A DNA stretch of 64,000 nucleotides from Lacrimispora sinapis. Lineage in GTDB: Bacteria; Bacillota; Clostridia; Lachnospirales; Lachnospiraceae. Shown here piece by piece: positions 32,441 through 41,630 of this stretch; within the stretch, counting starts at the first letter, position 1, and each line of letters starts with the position of its first letter. A model generated the notes under the pieces. The model did no database searches, had not been told where the DNA came from, and saw nothing but the letters and a program-made list of their open reading frames with translations. The stretch lies in contig NZ_CP141832.1 of NCBI RefSeq assembly GCF_043633585.1, positions 2,108,001 through 2,172,000 of the forward strand, written 5' to 3'. A program made the translations under genes and the position numbers.

Positions 32441-33511
32441 TTATTTTACTTCAACACTCCAGCCCTTTGGACCTTCTATTTTACCAAGCTGGATACCAGT
32501 GATGGTATCATAAAACTTCTGTGTCAGTTCTCCGATCTTTCCGCCGCCGATGGACATCCGGTCTTCTTCAAAACGCAGTTCTCCTACCGGGGAAATAACG
32601 GCCGCTGTACCGGTCCCGAAACATTCTTCCATTGTTCCGTTTTTTGCTGCAGCAACCACTTCGTCAACAGAAACCTGGCGTTCCTCCACCGGAACGCCCC
32701 ACTCCCTGCAAAGGGCAATGACAGAGTCTCTCGTAACTCCCGGAAGAATGCTTCCGTTTAATTCAGGTGTGATTACGACGCCGTTGATTTTGAAGAAAAT
32801 ATTCATGGCTCCAACTTCTTCAATATACTTGCGGTGAACTCCGTCAAGCCACAGCACCTGAGAATATCCTTCTTCATGGGCTTTTACCTGGGATGCCAGG
32901 GAAGCAACATAATTTCCTCCGGTCTTTGCCTCTCCGATGCCTCCTTTCACCGCTCTTACATACTCATCTTCGATCCATATCTTAACAGGATCAAGGCCGC
33001 TGGCATAGTAAGCACCTACCGGGGACAAAATGATCATGAACTTATAAGTATGGGAGGGTCTTACCCCAAGAAACGGATCCGTAGCAATAACAAACGGTCT
33101 GATGTAAAGGGAAGTTCCCGGTTTTGTGGGAATCCAGTCCTGATCTGCCTTTACCACTTCCTTCAATGCCTCTAAAAACAAATCTTCCGGAATCTCAGGA
33201 ATGCAAAGACGGTTGTTGCTGCGGTTGGCACGCTCTATGTTCTTATTGGGACGGAACAGTAAAATCCTTCCGTCTTCCGTTTTATAAGCCTTCAAACCTT
33301 CAAACATCTCCTGTCCGTAATGGAACACCATGGCGGACGGCTCCAGCTCCAGCTTATGATAAGGAACAATCCTCGGATCATACCAGCCTTTTCCTTCTTC
33401 GTAATCCATCTCAAACATATGATCCGTAAATATGGTACCAAAGGTTAAAGGATTCTCTTTGCCCGGTTTTTCCTTAGGGCAAGTTGTTTTCTCGATTGTG
33501 ATTTTCTGCAT
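32441..33511 (-). CDS. ilvE: branched-chain amino acid aminotransferase
   Basis: About 356 aa, fold-type IV PLP aminotransferase making Leu, Ile and Val from their keto acids. Motifs: FHYGQEMFEGLKAY (residues 61-74), the PLP Lys region GEAKTGGNYVAS, the loop EEVGAMNIFF and TGTAAVISPVG. Start at 33511 after GGAAGAG; seven extra upstream codons are possible. Stand-alone gene with its own promoter; no T-box seen in front. Confidence 0.95.
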   Translation of the reverse strand: MQKITIEKTTCPKEKPGKENPLTFGTIFTDHMFEMDYEEGKGWYDPRIVPYHKLELEPSAMVFHYGQEMFEGLKAYKTEDGRILLFRPNKNIERANRSNNRLCIPEIPEDLFLEALKEVVKADQDWIPTKPGTSLYIRPFVIATDPFLGVRPSHTYKFMIILSPVGAYYASGLDPVKIWIEDEYVRAVKGGIGEAKTGGNYVASLASQVKAHEEGYSQVLWLDGVHRKYIEEVGAMNIFFKINGVVITPELNGSILPGVTRDSVIALCREWGVPVEERQVSVDEVVAAAKNGTMEECFGTGTAAVISPVGELRFEEDRMSIGGGKIGELTQKFYDTITGIQLGKIEGPKGWSVEVK

Positions 33512-33565
33512 ATTATTCTCTTCCTTTCCCACACCGGCATATCTGTCAGTTTATAATTGTTTATC

Positions 33566-33594
33566 ATTATGTTCCAAAAAATGCGGGCTGTCAA
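33566..33594 (-). promoter_or_regulatory. promoter of ilvE
   Basis: TTGACA, 17 bp, CATAAT on the minus strand, about 55 bp before the start. Confidence 0.7.
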
Positions 33595-33630
33595 GAATTT
33601 TTACGCCGATTGCCCTGCAAAATTGGAATT

Positions 33631-35061
33631 TTATGATGCATTTTTCTTCTTTATTTTTTTGTTAAGTTCCGGCCATACCGTTAAGAGCATCGTGATAAAG
33701 CAGGCACCGCCGCCGATGAAATTGGAGACCGGTTCTGCCATAAAGACACCAAAGATGCCATTTCCCAAAAGCAGAGGGATGGCGATGATCAAAGGAGCTA
33801 CGATGATCACTTTGCGGAAAATCGAGAAGAACACAGCCTGTCTCGCTTTTCCTAATGCCACAAAGGTGGACTGGCCTGCAATTTGCAGAGACATAAAGAA
33901 GAACCCAAAATAGTAGATTCTCATAGCCGGGACCCCTGCGGTTATCAACTCCGGATCCTGGTTGAAAATTCGGATAAAAAATTCCGGATACCCATGAATT
34001 AGTCCCCACACCGCCGTCGTGTACACAATGGAAACGATGGAGGTGAATACGATGGCCTTTTTGACTCTTCCATACGCTTCTGCTCCGTAATTAAATCCCA
34101 TAATGGGCTGGGCACTGTTTGTGACCCCTTTGACCGGCATGATAAATACTTCACGAACAGAATTGATGATGGTCATGACGCCTACATATAAATCCCCGCC
34201 ATACTGCTGCAGTGATGCATTGTAGAGAACCTGAACAAAACTGTTGGTAACATTCATGGTAAATCCTGACATTCCAAGCCCTATAATGCTTTTCACCCTG
34301 TGTTTTTCCAAACGGAAACAGGACAGCTTCAGCTTGAGTATGGCTTTTTTCCCTGTAAGGAACTTTACGGTCCAAAGTGCGGAAAGGAGCTGGGCAATTA
34401 CAGTTGCTAACGCCGCTCCCCGGACTCCCATATCCATAAAGAAAATAAAAATGGGGTCCAGAATGATATTAACGACTGCCCCCAAAAGTACGGTCATCAT
34501 TCCCATGGTGCCAAAGCCCTGGGAATTAATAAAGCTGTTCATGCCAAGGCCAACCATAACAAAAACCGTTCCAAGGAGATAAATTTCCGCAAACTGTGCT
34601 GCAAATGGATAAGTGGCATCACTTGCTCCAAACAAATACAGCAGCGGCTTTTTAAAAATAAGCCCCACTGCCGTGAGCAACACTCCAAACAAAAGCATAA
34701 GCATAAAAGAATTGCCCATGATTTTTTCAGCTTCGTCGGTGCTTCCCCGTCCTCTTTCTATGGAACATAATGGGGCACCTCCCATACCAAACAGATTTGC
34801 AAATGCCATAACAATGGATACGATGGGCAGGCAAAGTCCGAGACCGGTAAGTGCCAGTGTGGCATTTTCAGGAATTCTTCCAATAAAGATTCTGTCTACA
34901 ATATTGTAAAGGACATTGACCAGCTGTGCCAAGGTCATGGGAACGGCCAGCTTCATTATGTTTCCCACTACATTTCCTTTTGTAAAATCATTGGTCGTCT
35001 TATCCCTTTGTTCCACCGGCTTTTTTTCTTCATTTTTCTTGTGTTTGTTCAATAACCCCAT
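33631..35061 (-). CDS. MATE family efflux transporter
   Basis: About 476 aa, twelve predicted transmembrane helices in two MatE repeats (first opens PMTLAQLVNVLYNIVDRIFIG, second GLGMSGFTMNVTNSFVQVLYN). The family exports drugs or metabolites by Na+ or H+ antiport. Start at 35061 follows GGGGAGG; an 18-codon upstream extension is unlikely. Substrate unknown. Confidence 0.92.
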   Translation of the reverse strand: MGLLNKHKKNEEKKPVEQRDKTTNDFTKGNVVGNIMKLAVPMTLAQLVNVLYNIVDRIFIGRIPENATLALTGLGLCLPIVSIVMAFANLFGMGGAPLCSIERGRGSTDEAEKIMGNSFMLMLLFGVLLTAVGLIFKKPLLYLFGASDATYPFAAQFAEIYLLGTVFVMVGLGMNSFINSQGFGTMGMMTVLLGAVVNIILDPIFIFFMDMGVRGAALATVIAQLLSALWTVKFLTGKKAILKLKLSCFRLEKHRVKSIIGLGMSGFTMNVTNSFVQVLYNASLQQYGGDLYVGVMTIINSVREVFIMPVKGVTNSAQPIMGFNYGAEAYGRVKKAIVFTSIVSIVYTTAVWGLIHGYPEFFIRIFNQDPELITAGVPAMRIYYFGFFFMSLQIAGQSTFVALGKARQAVFFSIFRKVIIVAPLIIAIPLLLGNGIFGVFMAEPVSNFIGGGACFITMLLTVWPELNKKIKKKNAS

Positions 35062-35156
35062 TTTCAGTTCCTCCCCTAGTATGCTTATCATATCATTATT
35101 TTTTCTTTTTTGCATCCAGTTTTTATATAGAATTCCCCTATAAAAGAGACTGTAAT

Positions 35157-35204
35157 GAAAAAGGCATCCTGACTGGTCTTGGGAACCATTTCAGGACACC
35201 TTTT
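35157..35204 (-). terminator. terminator after the alcohol dehydrogenase gene
   Basis: AAAAGG-N2-TCCTGA pairs with TCAGGA-N2-CCTTTT; T run on the minus strand. Confidence 0.75.
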
Positions 35205-35267
35205 ACGGTTTCATTATGATCGGGAGATACCTTACAGCCAGACGATCCGCTTTCTTACATTCAACGG

Positions 35268-36416
35268 TTACATAAGGGATCTGTAAAGTCTGATGATATC
35301 ATCAACGCTGGCTTCCTTTGGATTGCCTGGTGCACAGGCATCTGCAACTGCAGATTCTGCCAGGAACTCTAAATCTTCTTCTTTTACGATCTCTTTTAGA
35401 TCAGCGGGTATCCCTACATCTGCGGAAAGCTTCTTCACTGCTTCCACAGCTGCTCTGCGGTATTCTTCACTGGTCATTGTTTCTGTATTTTCCACACCCA
35501 TTGCCCTAGCGATATCGCGGTATTTTTCTCCGGTTTCGCTGGCGTTGAACTCCATAATGGTTGGTAGAAGAATGGCATTTCCCACACCATGAGGGGTGTC
35601 ATAGACAGCGCCCAGGGCATGAGCCATGGAATGTACGATCCCAAGACCGCAGTTTGAAAATCCCATACCGGTAATGTACTGGCCCAACGCCATGCCCTCC
35701 CGGCCTTGTGCAGTATTGTCCACCGCACCTCTCAAGCTTTTTGCAATGAGTTCTACTGCCTTAATGTTGAACATATCCGTAATCGGATTGGCCCCCTTGG
35801 TAATATAACCTTCAATTGCATGAGTCAAGGCATCCATGCCAGTTGCTGCTGTCAGGCCCTTAGGCATGCTTGCCATCATGTCCGGGTCCACCACTGCTAC
35901 CACAGGAATATCATGAGGGTCAACACAGACAAATTTACGTTTTTTCTCCACATCGGTAATTACATAGTTAATGGTTACTTCTGCTGCTGTACCGGCCGTG
36001 GTGGGAACAGCGATAATGGGTACGCTCGGTTTTTTGGTTGGGGCTGCGCCTTCCAGGCTTCTTACATCAGCAAATTCCGGATTAGCAATAATGATACCGA
36101 TGGCCTTTGATGTGTCTATGGAAGAACCGCCGCCAATGGCAATGATATAATCAGCTCCAGACTTTTTAAAAGCTTCCACGCCATTTTGTACATTCTCAAT
36201 GGTAGGATTGGGTTTGATATCGGAATAGATCTCATAATCCATTTTGTTTTCTTCCAGAATTTTTGTAACCTTGGAGGTAACGTTAAACCTAATCAAGTCC
36301 GGATCAGACGAAACAAATGCTTTTTTAAACCCTCTTTTTTTAACCTCTTGGGGAATCTCCTGAATGGCACCTGCGCCGTGATATGAGGTTTCATTTAATA
36401 CGATTCTGTTTGCCAT
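35268..36416 (-). CDS. fucO: iron-containing alcohol dehydrogenase, lactaldehyde reductase type
   Basis: 382 aa, group III Fe-dependent NAD(H) dehydrogenase. NAD motif GGGSSIDTSKA (near residue 96), metal-site segments DALTHAIEGY and HSMAHALGA. Closest to FucO, which reduces lactaldehyde to 1,2-propanediol, though other short aldehydes are possible. A Rex-like operator and a four-half-site palindrome lie just upstream, so redox control is likely. TetR gene 175 bp upstream on the same strand. Confidence 0.88.
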   Translation of the reverse strand: MANRIVLNETSYHGAGAIQEIPQEVKKRGFKKAFVSSDPDLIRFNVTSKVTKILEENKMDYEIYSDIKPNPTIENVQNGVEAFKKSGADYIIAIGGGSSIDTSKAIGIIIANPEFADVRSLEGAAPTKKPSVPIIAVPTTAGTAAEVTINYVITDVEKKRKFVCVDPHDIPVVAVVDPDMMASMPKGLTAATGMDALTHAIEGYITKGANPITDMFNIKAVELIAKSLRGAVDNTAQGREGMALGQYITGMGFSNCGLGIVHSMAHALGAVYDTPHGVGNAILLPTIMEFNASETGEKYRDIARAMGVENTETMTSEEYRRAAVEAVKKLSADVGIPADLKEIVKEEDLEFLAESAVADACAPGNPKEASVDDIIRLYRSLM

Positions 36417-36475
36417 GATGATCTCTCCTTTTCTTTCCGCTTGGGGTGTTTTTTAAATGCATTTCCCAGTTCTTT

Positions 36476-36493
36476 ATGTTATAATTTTAACAA
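36476..36493. promoter_or_regulatory. Rex-like redox operator
   Basis: ATGTTATAATTTTAACAA matches the clostridial Rex consensus TTGTTAAnnnnTTAACAA at 12 of 14 fixed positions, 60 bp before the dehydrogenase start and over the likely -10 region. Confidence 0.55.
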
Positions 36494-36512
36494 AAAATTT
36501 TTAAAAAAGAAA

Positions 36513-36564
36513 GTTACAATCCTTTTGTTTTGTAACAAATGTTACATAAACTTAGAGTTGTAAC
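36513..36564. promoter_or_regulatory. symmetric operator with four GTTACA/TGTAAC half-sites
   Basis: Half-sites at 36513, 36531, 36541 and 36559, mirror-symmetric about 36538.5; the inner pair is TGTAACA-AA-TGTTACA. Lies between the TetR and dehydrogenase genes, so the TetR protein is a candidate binder. Confidence 0.6.
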
Positions 36565-36591
36565 TTTCTTTCTGTACATATATACCATAAT

Positions 36592-37161
36592 TTATACCAG
36601 TCCTATATCCGCAAACACGGCTGCCAGACCGGGGGGCATGGCTTCTGTCAGGCTTTGCGCCATCTCTTCCGGACTTTGCTTCATTCCGGATAAAACCCAC
36701 TTCACCGTCATGTAAACGGAACCTCTGCAATACATCTCCAAAAGAAACTGGATCGCTTCAGATAGAGGCTCCTGTTTTCTGCGGGTCATAAGCTCCGTAT
36801 AGAATCCTGTAATCAATTCAAAATCATGCTCTTTCAATGAATTGTAATCGTCAGAGCGGAACGCTTCTGTGAAGAAAATCTTTTCTTTTTTAATAAATCT
36901 GAACTTCTCACACAAGCTCTGGCATACCGTTTTATCCACTCCGATCTGAGCGAAAGATTCCAGCACCAGCTTGTCAAAATACCAGTTGATCAAATCATAT
37001 TTGTCTTTAAAATTCCGATAAAAGGTTTGTCTGGTCACCCCGCAGCCATCCACGATGTTCTGGACCGTGATCTTATCTACAGGCTTGGTTTTCATACATT
37101 CCTTTATGGAGTCAGCCAGACGGTATTTGGTTTTTTCATTTTTATGAAGGTTTTCTGCCAT
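36592..37161 (-). CDS. TetR/AcrR family transcriptional regulator
   Basis: 189 aa. HTH at about residues 25-47 (KITVQNIVDGCGVTRQTFYRNF) and a DhaS-type C-terminal domain (MYCRGSVYMTVKWVLSGMKQSPEEMA). Start at 37161 follows AGGAG. It points at the dehydrogenase gene and is divergent from a MATE transporter; the palindromes at 36513-36564 favour the dehydrogenase as target. Confidence 0.88.
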   Translation of the reverse strand: MAENLHKNEKTKYRLADSIKECMKTKPVDKITVQNIVDGCGVTRQTFYRNFKDKYDLINWYFDKLVLESFAQIGVDKTVCQSLCEKFRFIKKEKIFFTEAFRSDDYNSLKEHDFELITGFYTELMTRRKQEPLSEAIQFLLEMYCRGSVYMTVKWVLSGMKQSPEEMAQSLTEAMPPGLAAVFADIGLV

Positions 37162-37362
37162 AATCCGCTCCTGTCCAATTTCATTATGGTTTATTTTACC
37201 ACAAGACGGGAGTTTTGTGAACATTCATGAAAACAAAGGGGTTGAACCCGACAAATTTTCTGTAGTTTTTTTTAAATACAACCGATTATTCGTATCTTTT
37301 TACGCTTCTTTGAATTATGCTTATTCATGCATTAAGAATCAATCATTCAAAGGAGAGAAACC

Positions 37363-38793
37363 ATGTCAGTCAAAGCAAGCTTATCCGCCAAGGATGCAAA
37401 ATTCCGGAATTTTGCATTAAACGACAACATGTGGAGAGTGGTCCTCTATGTTGGCCTCCCACTGGCCTTATACCAGAGCTTAAACCAGCTTTTTAAAATA
37501 TTTGACTCCATGATGGCGGCCCACATCAGCGCCACTTCTGTCTCAGCGGTGGCTTATTTATCTCAGATCAATTTGACGCTTTCCGCCTTGGGCGGCGGTC
37601 TTGCCATCGGTTCCAGCCTAAAGATCAGTGAAGCCTACGGTGCTGGTGATTTTGGACTGGTAAAAAAACGGGTCAGCAGCCTGTTTGCCATGTGCGGGAT
37701 CTTAGGGGGCGTTATCCTGATTCTTTTAATTCCCCTTGCGCCTGAGTTTTTAAGATTTGCAAAAACACCGGACAGCTTTATTGCTGAGGGAACCCAGTAT
37801 TTCCGGCTGGAACTGGTGGGAATGGTCATAAACTTTTTTAATAACGTTTACATCGCCATTGAACGTGCCCGGGGAAACTCCAAGAGGATTCTGCACTTGA
37901 ATATAGGAGTTATTGCCATTAAGCTGACCATGACCGCCCTGTTTGTTTATGTACTGAATTCGGGGATCAATATGATTTCCGTAGCGACAATAATTTCCCA
38001 GTGTTTTCTTTTGTCTGCCGCTATGGTTAATTTAAACGAGAAGGACAATGCGTTTGGCTTTTCGGTTCACAGCATCAGCTTAAAACCATTGGTCACCAAA
38101 CCGATGATCACTCTTTCCATTCCGGTCATTATGGAAAAAATGGCGTTTTCCTTTGGAAAAGTTATCATAAACTCCATGAGTACCATATACAGTTCTCTGA
38201 CCGTAGGCGCTCTTGGGATTTCCAACAACATCGGGGGAATCACTACCATGCCTCAGATGGGGTTTCAGGAGGGCGGCTCTGCCATTATCAGCCAGAGCAT
38301 GGGCGCCGGAAAACCCAAACGGGCCTTAAAAGCCTTTGGGTGCATTTTGGTCATCAACGTGATAATCGGTGCAGTACTTATGTCCTTTTCCCTTTTATTT
38401 CTACACCAGATCAGCAGTCTGTTTGCCGGAAATGATAAAGAATTCAGAACAATGATTTCCTCCATCTACCGGTATGAAGCATATGGTGCCATTCCGCTGG
38501 GAATAAATTCCTCGGTTCTTGCTCTGTTATACGGATTCGGAAAGACCAAGATCACCCTGACCCTTAACTTTTGCCGGGTTTTCATTTTCCGTGTACCTGT
38601 GCTCTGGCTTTTACAGAACTATACGGACCTTGGCAGTACCAGCCTTGGCCTTGTGATGGCAATCAGCAATACTGCCACAGGAGCAATGGCTTTTCTCATC
38701 GGAATCATTGAAATCCGCAGGATCTGCCGCCAGCACAACCTGACATTTTCCCGGCTTTCCTTTCGTAAGAATACAATCACGGAACAATCATAA
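37363..38793 (+). CDS. MATE family efflux transporter, second
   Basis: 476 aa with about twelve membrane helices; MatE repeats open GLPLALYQSLNQLFKIFDSMMAAH and SIPVIMEKMAFSFGKVIINSM. Distinct from the MATE at 33631. GGAGAG precedes the ATG. Divergent from the TetR gene (200-bp spacer without a clear dyad). Confidence 0.9.
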   Translation: MSVKASLSAKDAKFRNFALNDNMWRVVLYVGLPLALYQSLNQLFKIFDSMMAAHISATSVSAVAYLSQINLTLSALGGGLAIGSSLKISEAYGAGDFGLVKKRVSSLFAMCGILGGVILILLIPLAPEFLRFAKTPDSFIAEGTQYFRLELVGMVINFFNNVYIAIERARGNSKRILHLNIGVIAIKLTMTALFVYVLNSGINMISVATIISQCFLLSAAMVNLNEKDNAFGFSVHSISLKPLVTKPMITLSIPVIMEKMAFSFGKVIINSMSTIYSSLTVGALGISNNIGGITTMPQMGFQEGGSAIISQSMGAGKPKRALKAFGCILVINVIIGAVLMSFSLLFLHQISSLFAGNDKEFRTMISSIYRYEAYGAIPLGINSSVLALLYGFGKTKITLTLNFCRVFIFRVPVLWLLQNYTDLGSTSLGLVMAISNTATGAMAFLIGIIEIRRICRQHNLTFSRLSFRKNTITEQS

Positions 38794-38810
38794 GGCTTTC
38801 AAACAAATAA

Positions 38811-38857
38811 AACAGGACGTTTTGCCAGACCTTACGGTCCACAGCAAACGCCCTGTT
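38811..38857. terminator. hairpin between the converging MATE and nrdG genes
   Basis: AACAGG-N-CGTTTTG pairs with CAAACG-N-CCTGTT around a small inner stem; serves the rightward gene (CTTTATT follows) and touches the nrdG stop. Confidence 0.55.
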
Positions 38858-38859
38858 CT

Positions 38860-39378
38860 TTATTCCCACAATACGATTTGTTTCTTAGCAAGAGATTCGG
38901 GTACCTTAATGATCCTCTGATTGGAGGACCCCTTAAACCGAAGCTTTAAATCTTTCTTTTCCAACTGGAACTTTCCATCTACCATCACATCGAAATAAGA
39001 AATCAGCCGCTTTGTCTCCGGCAGACGCTCTGCCATGTCTCCTACTATATCCTTTTCAAAGTCATAACCGGTATAACACCAGATGGTCTTCTCCGGGAAA
39101 CGCTCTTTTATTTTTTCCACAAGGGGGACCAGAGCCTTCTGGTTGGAAGGATGCATGGGCTCTCCTCCCAAAAGGCTGAATCCGGCGATATAATTGTGAT
39201 CCAGATACCCCAGTATGGTTTCCATGGTTTCTTCTGTAAATTCCTGTCCGTAATCAAAATCCCATGCCTCAGAGTTAAAACAACCCTCGCAGAAATGCGT
39301 ACAGCCGCTGACAAACAGAGACACCCTTACTCCTGGTCCGTTGGCCACATCGGTGGGCTTTATGGTCGCATATTTCAT
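38860..39378 (-). CDS. nrdG: anaerobic ribonucleotide reductase activating enzyme
   Basis: 172 aa radical-SAM enzyme that installs the glycyl radical in NrdD. The iron-sulfur motif is CTHFCEGC (Cys-x3-Cys-x2-Cys, residues 26-33), followed by LLGGEPMHP. AGGAGG precedes the ATG at 39378. Located 10 bp downstream of nrdD. Confidence 0.97.
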   Translation of the reverse strand: MKYATIKPTDVANGPGVRVSLFVSGCTHFCEGCFNSEAWDFDYGQEFTEETMETILGYLDHNYIAGFSLLGGEPMHPSNQKALVPLVEKIKERFPEKTIWCYTGYDFEKDIVGDMAERLPETKRLISYFDVMVDGKFQLEKKDLKLRFKGSSNQRIIKVPESLAKKQIVLWE

Positions 39379-39388
39379 GATCTGCCTC

Positions 39389-41518
39389 CTATAAGTGAAG
39401 AACTCTGGATTTGATTTCTTTTGTCTTGCCGGTGTTCCAGAAATTCTCTCCAAGGTAACCACAGGTCCTTCTGGTCACATTCATGCGGTCCCTGTCCTTG
39501 TTATGGCACTGTGGGCATTCCCATTCCATATCATCGTTGATGATAATCTCTCCGTCAAACCCACATTCCTGACAGTAGTCAGACTTTGTATTAAATTCTG
39601 CATACTGTATATTGTCATATATGAATTTCACCACTTCTTCCAACGCTTCCAGATTGTTGCTCATATTCGGCACTTCCACATAGGAAATCGCGCCGCCGGA
39701 AGAAATCTCCTGAAACTGGCTTTCAAAGGTAAACTTTCTGAAGGCATCAATATGCTCCCGCACATCCACGTGGTAGGAATTGGTGTAATACCCTTTATCC
39801 GTAACATCAGGAATGACTCCAAAACGCTCCCGGTCAATTTTAGCAAACCGGTAGCAAAGAGATTCTGCCGGTGTTCCGTATAAACCAAAACCAAGGCCAG
39901 TCTGTGATTTCCAGAGATCGACCGCTTCCCGCATATGATTCATGACACGGAGGGCAAATTCCTCGCCTTCCTTTGTCGTATGGCTGGTTCCTTTCATAAG
40001 CTTGGTTGTCTCATAAAGACCGATGTAACCCAGGGAAATGGTTGAATAACCATCTTTTAACAGCTTGTCGATCTTCTCTCCTTTTTTCAGTCTTGCAATG
40101 GCACCGTACTGCCAGTGAATGGGGCTTACATCAGAAAGGGTTCCCTCCAGAGACTTATGTCTGCACATCAGTGCTTCATAGCTTAACTCCAGGCGCTCAT
40201 CAAGGAGCTTCCAAAACGTTTCTTCGTCTCCGTTGGCAAGAATTCCGATCTGAGGAAGATTGATACTTACAACACCCTGGTTGAATCTTCCTTCAAACTT
40301 ATAGTTGCCATTCTCATCTTTCCATGTGGAGAGAAAGCTTCTGCATCCCATACAGCTGAATACATTGCCTTCATAGTTCTCTCTCATCTTTTTTGCTGAA
40401 ATGTAATCCGGGTACATACGTTTGGAAGAACATTTCACCGCAAGCTTTGTAATGTAGTCGTATCTGCCGCCCTTTAAACAGTTATTCTCATCAAGCACAT
40501 AGATCAGCTTAGGGAATGCAGGAGTCACGTACACGCCTGCTTCATTCTTAATCCCCTCAAGTCTTTGACGAAGAATTTCCTCTACGATCATGGCATTCTC
40601 TTCAATGTATTCATCCTTATCGTCAAGATATAAGAACAACGTTACAAAAGGAGCCTGACCGTTGGTGGTCATCAGCGTGTTGATCTGATACTGAATGGTC
40701 TGCACACCGGACTTCAATTCATCACGCAGACGGATGGTTGCCATCTTTTCCACCACATCTTTTGTCACGGAATCGCCAAATTCTTCCTGGATCTGCTTAC
40801 GGAATTTATCGTTGCTCTTTCTTAAATATTTTCCCAAATGGCGGATATCCACGGACTGGCCGCCGTACTGGTTGCTGGCAACCGCTGCAATGATCTGAGT
40901 CATAACAGTACACGCCACCTGAAAGCTTTTAGGGCTTTCGATCATCTTTTCATTCATCACCGTACCGTTGTCCAGCATATCACCGATATTGATCAGACAG
41001 CAGTTAAAAATGGGCTGTACGAAATAATCCGCATCATGGAAATGAATGGCTCCCTGCTCATGTGCCAGAGAAATCCGTTCCGGAAGCAGCATTCTCTTCG
41101 TTAAGTCTCTGGATACCTCTCCTGCAATATAATCCCTTTGCGTGGAGGCAAGAATGGTGTTTTTATTGGAATTCTCCTCTGCAAGCTCTTTATTCTCATT
41201 CTTGATCAGCTTTAAAATAGACTCGTCCGTGGTATTGGCTTTTCTAAGCAATTCTCTCTGGTAACGGTATATGATATACTTCTTGGAAAGGGTGTATTTG
41301 TTTTTATTAACAAGACCGCTCTCAATCATATCCTGAATGGTCTCTACATTAATCACATCCCCCGCGTGATCTTCAACAAAATCCAGAATGGAATGGATCA
41401 TATCTTCACTAGCCTGCTCAGAAAGCTCTACTTCCGCATTCGCCTTCTGTATTGCTCTAATGATTTTCTCCCGATCATAATCGACCATTCTGCCATCACG
41501 TTTTTGAACTTTAATCAT
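39389..41518 (-). CDS. nrdD: anaerobic (class III) ribonucleoside-triphosphate reductase
   Basis: 709 aa; makes dNTPs under anoxia. N-terminal ATP-cone (IKVQKRDGRMVDYDREKIIRA), active-site Cys region FSCMGCRSFL, C-terminal zinc site CQECGFDG...CPQCHN and glycyl-radical motif TCGYLGENFW. Start at 41518 after AAGGTG. NrdR-type boxes lie upstream and nrdR itself is 8 kb away in the window. Confidence 0.98.
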   Translation of the reverse strand: MIKVQKRDGRMVDYDREKIIRAIQKANAEVELSEQASEDMIHSILDFVEDHAGDVINVETIQDMIESGLVNKNKYTLSKKYIIYRYQRELLRKANTTDESILKLIKNENKELAEENSNKNTILASTQRDYIAGEVSRDLTKRMLLPERISLAHEQGAIHFHDADYFVQPIFNCCLINIGDMLDNGTVMNEKMIESPKSFQVACTVMTQIIAAVASNQYGGQSVDIRHLGKYLRKSNDKFRKQIQEEFGDSVTKDVVEKMATIRLRDELKSGVQTIQYQINTLMTTNGQAPFVTLFLYLDDKDEYIEENAMIVEEILRQRLEGIKNEAGVYVTPAFPKLIYVLDENNCLKGGRYDYITKLAVKCSSKRMYPDYISAKKMRENYEGNVFSCMGCRSFLSTWKDENGNYKFEGRFNQGVVSINLPQIGILANGDEETFWKLLDERLELSYEALMCRHKSLEGTLSDVSPIHWQYGAIARLKKGEKIDKLLKDGYSTISLGYIGLYETTKLMKGTSHTTKEGEEFALRVMNHMREAVDLWKSQTGLGFGLYGTPAESLCYRFAKIDRERFGVIPDVTDKGYYTNSYHVDVREHIDAFRKFTFESQFQEISSGGAISYVEVPNMSNNLEALEEVVKFIYDNIQYAEFNTKSDYCQECGFDGEIIINDDMEWECPQCHNKDRDRMNVTRRTCGYLGENFWNTGKTKEIKSRVLHL

Positions 41519-41533
41519 TCCTGTCACCTTAAC

Positions 41534-41581
41534 CTCTTCTATATTTTGTATACACAATTTCTCAAACACAACATCTAGTGC
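41534..41581. promoter_or_regulatory. tandem NrdR-box candidates before nrdD
   Basis: ACACAACATCTAGTGC (41566-41581) matches 13 of 16 of ACACwATATmTwGTGT; a weaker 10-of-16 box CTCTTCTATATTTTGT (41534-41549) lies exactly 32 bp away, three helical turns. Confidence 0.55.
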
Positions 41582-41630
41582 TTTTTAATTATACACCACG
41601 AAAAAAAAAAGTAAAGAGGATTTTCAAATC

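Noticed and set aside
37162..37362. TetR operator in front of the rightward MATE gene
   Set aside because: No clear dyad could be seen in this spacer; the good palindromes lie on the dehydrogenase side.
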